DNA of 8,608 nucleotides from Clostridia bacterium (GTDB lineage Bacteria; Bacillota; Clostridia; Christensenellales; Aristaeellaceae): assembly GCA_017471125.1 (NCBI GenBank), contig JAFUWR010000080.1, forward strand, positions 1 to 8,608. The letters run 5' to 3'. Both the position numbers and the translations under genes were made by a program. The notes beneath the pieces are model-generated. The model ran no database searches and was not told the origin of the DNA. It was given only the letters and a program-made list of their open reading frames with translations. How positions within the stretch are numbered: the stretch's first letter is position 1; every line of letters starts with the position of its first letter. Shown here one piece after another: positions 5,336-8,608 of this stretch.

Positions 5336-7060
5336 GTCCTTCCAATGCTTCTTGTCCCGGTACATGGTGGCGTCGGCCCGTTTGAGGGTGTCGGCCAGGC
5401 ACCGGTCCGCGGCGGGGTCGTAGACGGCCATGCCCAGGGCGAGGGAGGTGTGCTCCCAGTCGTTCTCGACGCCGGCGTTGGCCTCGTCCACCCGGCCCTG
5501 GAACCGCTCCAGCAGCGCCTCGCGGGCATCGAATTCCTCGTTTTGCAGGATGACCACGAACTCGTCGCCGCCCACGCGGAACACGGGGCTGTGGGGAAAC
5601 GCCTTGCAGATGACCCGGCAGGCCCGCTGGAGGTACACGTCGCCCTTCTGGTGGCCGTAGCGGTCGTTGATGGTCTTTAAGTCGTTGCAGTCGAACATCA
5701 TGACCGCGTAGCGGCGCTCCTCCGGCGGCAGGTCGTCGAGCTGGCCGGAGTACAGCTCAAAGGCCGCCTTGTTCTTGACGCTGGTCAGCGCGTCCTTGTA
5801 CGCCTTGCTGTTCAGGTCGCTGATGTAGACCTTCAAATGCTCGGTCAATTGCTTGAACGACTGGGTCAGTATGCCCACCTCGTCCCGGCCGATCTCGGGC
5901 AGGTCCACGTCGTAGTTCCCGGCGGAGAGCTGTTCGGAGGCCAGGGTCAGCCGCTTGAGCGGCCCGGTGACGCGCCGGGTCACCGCCGCGTCGATGACCA
6001 CGGAGAAGCCCAGCAGCAGCGCGCCCACCAGCATGATCTGCTGGATCAGCACGCGCCACTCCGCCTCGATCTCCTGCACCGGGGCGGTGACGAACAGCCG
6101 CAGCCCGTTGTTCAGCGTGGTCCACGCGGCCCGCTTGCGCCCGCCCTGGTAGCTGTACTCCACCAGCGAATCGCTGTCCCGGTTCATGTAGAGCCGGGTG
6201 GTCTCGGCCCGCAGCTCGTTGTTGACCTCGCTCAGCAGCGCGCCGGTGCTCAGGTAGGGGTGGTAGATGATCTTGCCGAACTCGTCAGTCAGGAAGGCGT
6301 AGCCGGTGTCGTAGATGTCCAGGTTCTGTATCTCCTCCACTAAGAGGTGGTAGCTCACGTCCATGCCCGCCACGCCCACGAAGGTGCCGGCCTTGTAGAC
6401 CGGGGCGATGAAGGTGGTCACCGTGTCGCCCAAATTGACGTTCAGGTACGGCGGCAGCCAGGTCGGACGGCCCCGGTCCAGCGCCTGGTAGTACCAGCCC
6501 ACGTGCCGGGTGTCCTCCGGGCTGTACGCCAGCACGTCGGTGGTCTCGGCCTCCTGGAAGTCCGCCACGCCCTGCCGGGTGAACAGGAAGCCCGTCACAT
6601 CCCTGGAGATCTCCGGGTTCAGCCGGTAGAAGTAGGTCATGGCGCTGGAGGTGTTGTAGGAGATGCTGTGGAAGATGGCGCGGCACTCGGCGATGTAGTC
6701 GGACAGGTAGGCGTCGAACGCCCGCTGCTGCTCGCCGTCCCAGTCTCGGGGCGGCAGGCTCTCGCCGGTGCCCTCCGCGCCGACCACGCCGCCCTCCACC
6801 AGCGCCACGGCGCTGACCGCGTCGGTTACGTGGTGGGCCGCGATCTCCACGTCCTGCCGGATCTCGTCCAGAAAGCCGTTGATCTCGCTGGCCTTGGCCA
6901 CGCACAGCTCGTTCATGTGCTGGGTGGAGGCCCGCTGGGCCGTGCGCTGGATGGAGAGTATGGACATGGCCCCGATGCTCACCACGCACACGATGATGAT
7001 CGCCATGGTCAGAAGCGATATCCTTGTCTGTAATGAATGCAACCCGTTCCGCCCCCTCAC
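5324..7060 (-). CDS. Membrane-anchored Cache-HAMP-GGDEF diguanylate cyclase
   Basis: The 578-residue protein makes the second messenger c-di-GMP from two GTP. Order of parts: a short cytosolic N-terminus, membrane helix at about 15-37, a large extracytoplasmic double-Cache sensor (about 38-338; signature WYYQALDRGRPTWLPPY at 189-205, then APVYKAGTFVGVAGMDVSY at 219-237), a second helix at about 339-360, HAMP (about 361-415), then the GGDEF domain. The catalytic domain has DALTSVKNK (423-431), FDCNDLKTINDRYGHQKGD (456-474, metal ligand D457) and RVGGDEF (495-501), so it should be active. No RxxD inhibitory I-site is seen five residues before GGDEF. The GTG start at 7060 overlaps the binding-protein stop by 4 nt (GTGA), giving translational coupling. 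TTG at 7042, behind a GAGGGGG, is an alternative start. The sensor probably responds to a ligand outside the membrane, perhaps through the neighbouring binding protein. Confidence 0.94.
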   Translation of the reverse strand: MRGRNGLHSLQTRISLLTMAIIIVCVVSIGAMSILSIQRTAQRASTQHMNELCVAKASEINGFLDEIRQDVEIAAHHVTDAVSAVALVEGGVVGAEGTGESLPPRDWDGEQQRAFDAYLSDYIAECRAIFHSISYNTSSAMTYFYRLNPEISRDVTGFLFTRQGVADFQEAETTDVLAYSPEDTRHVGWYYQALDRGRPTWLPPYLNVNLGDTVTTFIAPVYKAGTFVGVAGMDVSYHLLVEEIQNLDIYDTGYAFLTDEFGKIIYHPYLSTGALLSEVNNELRAETTRLYMNRDSDSLVEYSYQGGRKRAAWTTLNNGLRLFVTAPVQEIEAEWRVLIQQIMLVGALLLGFSVVIDAAVTRRVTGPLKRLTLASEQLSAGNYDVDLPEIGRDEVGILTQSFKQLTEHLKVYISDLNSKAYKDALTSVKNKAAFELYSGQLDDLPPEERRYAVMMFDCNDLKTINDRYGHQKGDVYLQRACRVICKAFPHSPVFRVGGDEFVVILQNEEFDAREALLERFQGRVDEANAGVENDWEHTSLALGMAVYDPAADRCLADTLKRADATMYRDKKHWKDNAV

Positions 7061-8608
7061 TCACTGACGGCCACGTGCCGGTAGTTGGTGCTGGACCAGC
7101 CGTTCCAGGACACCTCGAAGCCCGACACCCGGCTGTTCACCACGAACAGGTGCAGCTTGGAATACAGCGGTATCCACGCGGCGTCCTCCTGGACGATCTT
7201 CCGCTCCAGCGCCCGGTATTCCGCCAGCCGCGCGTCCTCGTCCACGATGGCGCGGGCCTCGTTCACCCGGCGCATCACCGCGCCGTCCGGGTAGCAGAGG
7301 CTGCGGGAGATGGTGTTCTCGTGGCTGCCGAAGAACGTGTAGATGAAGTTGTCGGGGTCGTCGTAGTCCGCGGACCAGGTGGACACGTAGCAGGGCAGCA
7401 GCCCCGCGTTCCGGCGGGCCATGTATTCCTCGCTGGACAGCGCCGTGACCCGCGCCCGCACGCCGATCTTGCTCCACATGTAGGCGATGATGTCCAGTTG
7501 GTTGCGGTCGTTCTCCGAGGCCGACGCGGTGCAGCACAGCTCCAGGTCGAAGCCGTCCGCGTAGCCCGCCTCCTTGAGCAGCGCGGCGGCGGCGTCCGGG
7601 TCGCACGGTATCTCCGGCAGCGTCGGGTCGAAGCCCAGCAGCCCGTGGGGGAAGATGCCGTTCTCCACGTTGCCGCGGCCCGAGACCATCGCCCGCATCA
7701 GCGTCGGCCGGTCCAGCGCCAGCTGGAGCGCCCTGCGCACCCGCGCGTCGTCGAGAGGCTTGACGGACTCGTTCAGCGCCACGTAGGTGATGCCCGCCCT
7801 CGGCCCGCGGACGAGGCTCGTGCGGTAGATGTCGCCGTGGATGAAGTACTCGGCCTCGGGGCCCAGGTACTCCAGATCGAGGATGTCCAGCATGCCCTCG
7901 TCGTAGAGCATGCGCTGGGACACGGTGTCGGTCAAGAACAGCATGCGCAGGCCGTCGCAGCCCGGCGGCACGTCCCAGTAGTCCCGGTTCACCGACAGGC
8001 GAAGCTCCACCCCCGGCTCCCAGGCCTCCAGCGCGAACGCGCCGGTGCCCACGGTGGCCTCCACCGTCTTGCCGAAGTCCTCCCCCGCCGCCTCGGTGCT
8101 CTGCTCGTCCAGTATGGACGCGCCGGGCGTGGACAGGCAGGCCAGGAAGGGCGCGTAGGGGTATTGCAGCGCGATCTCGAAGGTCAGGTCGTCGATGGCG
8201 CGGAAGCCCTTGAGCGTGTCCGCCTCCCCCGCCCGAAGCGCCTCGGCCCCGAGGATGCTGGTGGCGATGTCCTCGTTGACGCTGTCGGGGTGGGTCAGCA
8301 GGCGAGTGAAGGTGTAGCCCACGTCCGACGCCGTCAGCGCGGAGCCGTTGCTGAACCGCACGTCGGGCCGGAGGAAAAAGGTGTACGTCAGCCCGTCCGG
8401 GGAGATGTCCCAGCGCTCCGCCAGCGACGGCACCAGGCGGCTCTCGCCGTTCTCGGTCTGCACGTCCACCAGCCGGTCGAATACGTTCAGCGGCACGGTG
8501 TAGTACTCCGTGGTGCACTGGGGGTCCAGGGTGGTGGGCTCGTCGTCCACGATGCGCAGGTAGCGGCTCGCGTCCGCCGCCGCGGCCTCCGTCGCCGCCG
8601 GCGCGACC
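7057..8608 (-). CDS. Family 5 (Opp/Dpp-type) extracellular solute-binding protein (partial, N-terminus off the window)
   Basis: The frame stays open to the window edge, giving 516 codons before the TGA at 7059-7057; the start and any lipoprotein signal lie beyond 8608. The first residues seen, VAPAATEAAAADASRYLRIV, look like the Ala/Pro/Glu linker that follows the lipobox cysteine in Gram-positive binding lipoproteins, leading into RIVDDEPTTLDPQ, the usual start of the mature domain. The family 5 signature is clear: LAERWDISPDGLTYTFFLR, then DVRFSNGSALTASDVGYTF. Later family landmarks include RRALQLALDRPTLM, the WSADYDDPDNFIYTFFGS region and AWIPLYSKLHLFVVNSRVSGF near the C-terminus. These proteins capture peptides, nickel or other small ligands outside the membrane and normally deliver them to an ABC permease. 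No permease is in the window; the next gene, overlapping by 4 nt, is a membrane diguanylate cyclase, so a sensory role is possible. The internal GTG at 8550 is not the start, because coding continues upstream in frame. Confidence 0.92.
   Translation of the reverse strand, partial: VAPAATEAAAADASRYLRIVDDEPTTLDPQCTTEYYTVPLNVFDRLVDVQTENGESRLVPSLAERWDISPDGLTYTFFLRPDVRFSNGSALTASDVGYTFTRLLTHPDSVNEDIATSILGAEALRAGEADTLKGFRAIDDLTFEIALQYPYAPFLACLSTPGASILDEQSTEAAGEDFGKTVEATVGTGAFALEAWEPGVELRLSVNRDYWDVPPGCDGLRMLFLTDTVSQRMLYDEGMLDILDLEYLGPEAEYFIHGDIYRTSLVRGPRAGITYVALNESVKPLDDARVRRALQLALDRPTLMRAMVSGRGNVENGIFPHGLLGFDPTLPEIPCDPDAAAALLKEAGYADGFDLELCCTASASENDRNQLDIIAYMWSKIGVRARVTALSSEEYMARRNAGLLPCYVSTWSADYDDPDNFIYTFFGSHENTISRSLCYPDGAVMRRVNEARAIVDEDARLAEYRALERKIVQEDAAWIPLYSKLHLFVVNSRVSGFEVSWNGWSSTNYRHVAVSE

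Noticed and set aside
3913..5529. Long minus-strand open frame spanning the isomerase and end of the GGDEF gene
   Set aside because: It runs antisense to the CBM9-like and SIS genes and out of frame through the GGDEF gene; its translation resembles no protein, and it crosses the terminator and repeat region.
7061..8518. Second long minus-strand frame inside the binding-protein gene
   Set aside because: The alternative frame is rich in Arg/Gly/His/Pro without motifs, while the other frame gives an unmistakable family 5 solute-binding protein.
8548..8550. GTG as start codon of the solute-binding protein
   Set aside because: The frame stays open upstream to the window edge and encodes a linker typical of the region after a lipoprotein signal, so the GTG is an internal Val codon.

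Overview
The window is G+C-rich bacterial DNA with tightly packed genes. AGGAGG-type ribosome binding sites, a Cache-HAMP-GGDEF sensor, an Opp/Dpp-type binding protein and two intergenic palindromic repeats of a kind I associate with gut Clostridia suggest a high-GC Bacillota genome (Clostridia, perhaps an Oscillospirales or Christensenellales lineage). The placement is inference; no marker gene is present.

Layout: (1) Positions 1-36 are the last codons of an upstream plus-strand gene, followed by a strong Rho-independent terminator. (2) Positions 80-353 hold no gene. They contain small GC hairpins and a MITE-like element (145-306) bounded by 24-nt perfect inverted repeats. (3) Positions 354-5187 are a compact plus-strand operon of five genes: a Gfo/Idh/MocA dehydrogenase, a DegT/DnrJ/EryC1/StrS PLP aminotransferase, a ROK-family regulator, a small CBM9-like carbohydrate-binding protein without signal peptide, and a KdsD/GutQ-like SIS sugar-phosphate isomerase. 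(4) Positions 5188-5323 are a convergent intergenic region with a second palindromic repeat and the terminator of the minus-strand unit. (5) Positions 5324-8608 are a minus-strand unit: an extracellular peptide/solute-binding protein (family 5, N-terminus cut by the window edge) whose stop overlaps by 4 nt the start of a membrane-anchored Cache-HAMP-GGDEF diguanylate cyclase.

How the genes may work together: the dehydrogenase and aminotransferase form the classic oxidise-then-transaminate pair that turns a sugar or cyclitol hydroxyl into an amine (precedents: NtdC/NtdA for kanosamine, and inositol dehydrogenase with scyllo-inosose aminotransferase). The SIS isomerase and the ROK regulator place this in sugar-phosphate metabolism, but the substrate cannot be read from sequence, and no kinase, phosphatase or transporter is present here. 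The ROK protein lacks the usual NDxN sugar-site motif, and the CBM9-like protein appears cytosolic; both are unusual. The binding-protein/diguanylate-cyclase pair resembles in logic the NspS-MbaA pair of Vibrio cholerae, in which a solute-binding protein controls a c-di-GMP enzyme. This is the most interesting candidate system in the window.
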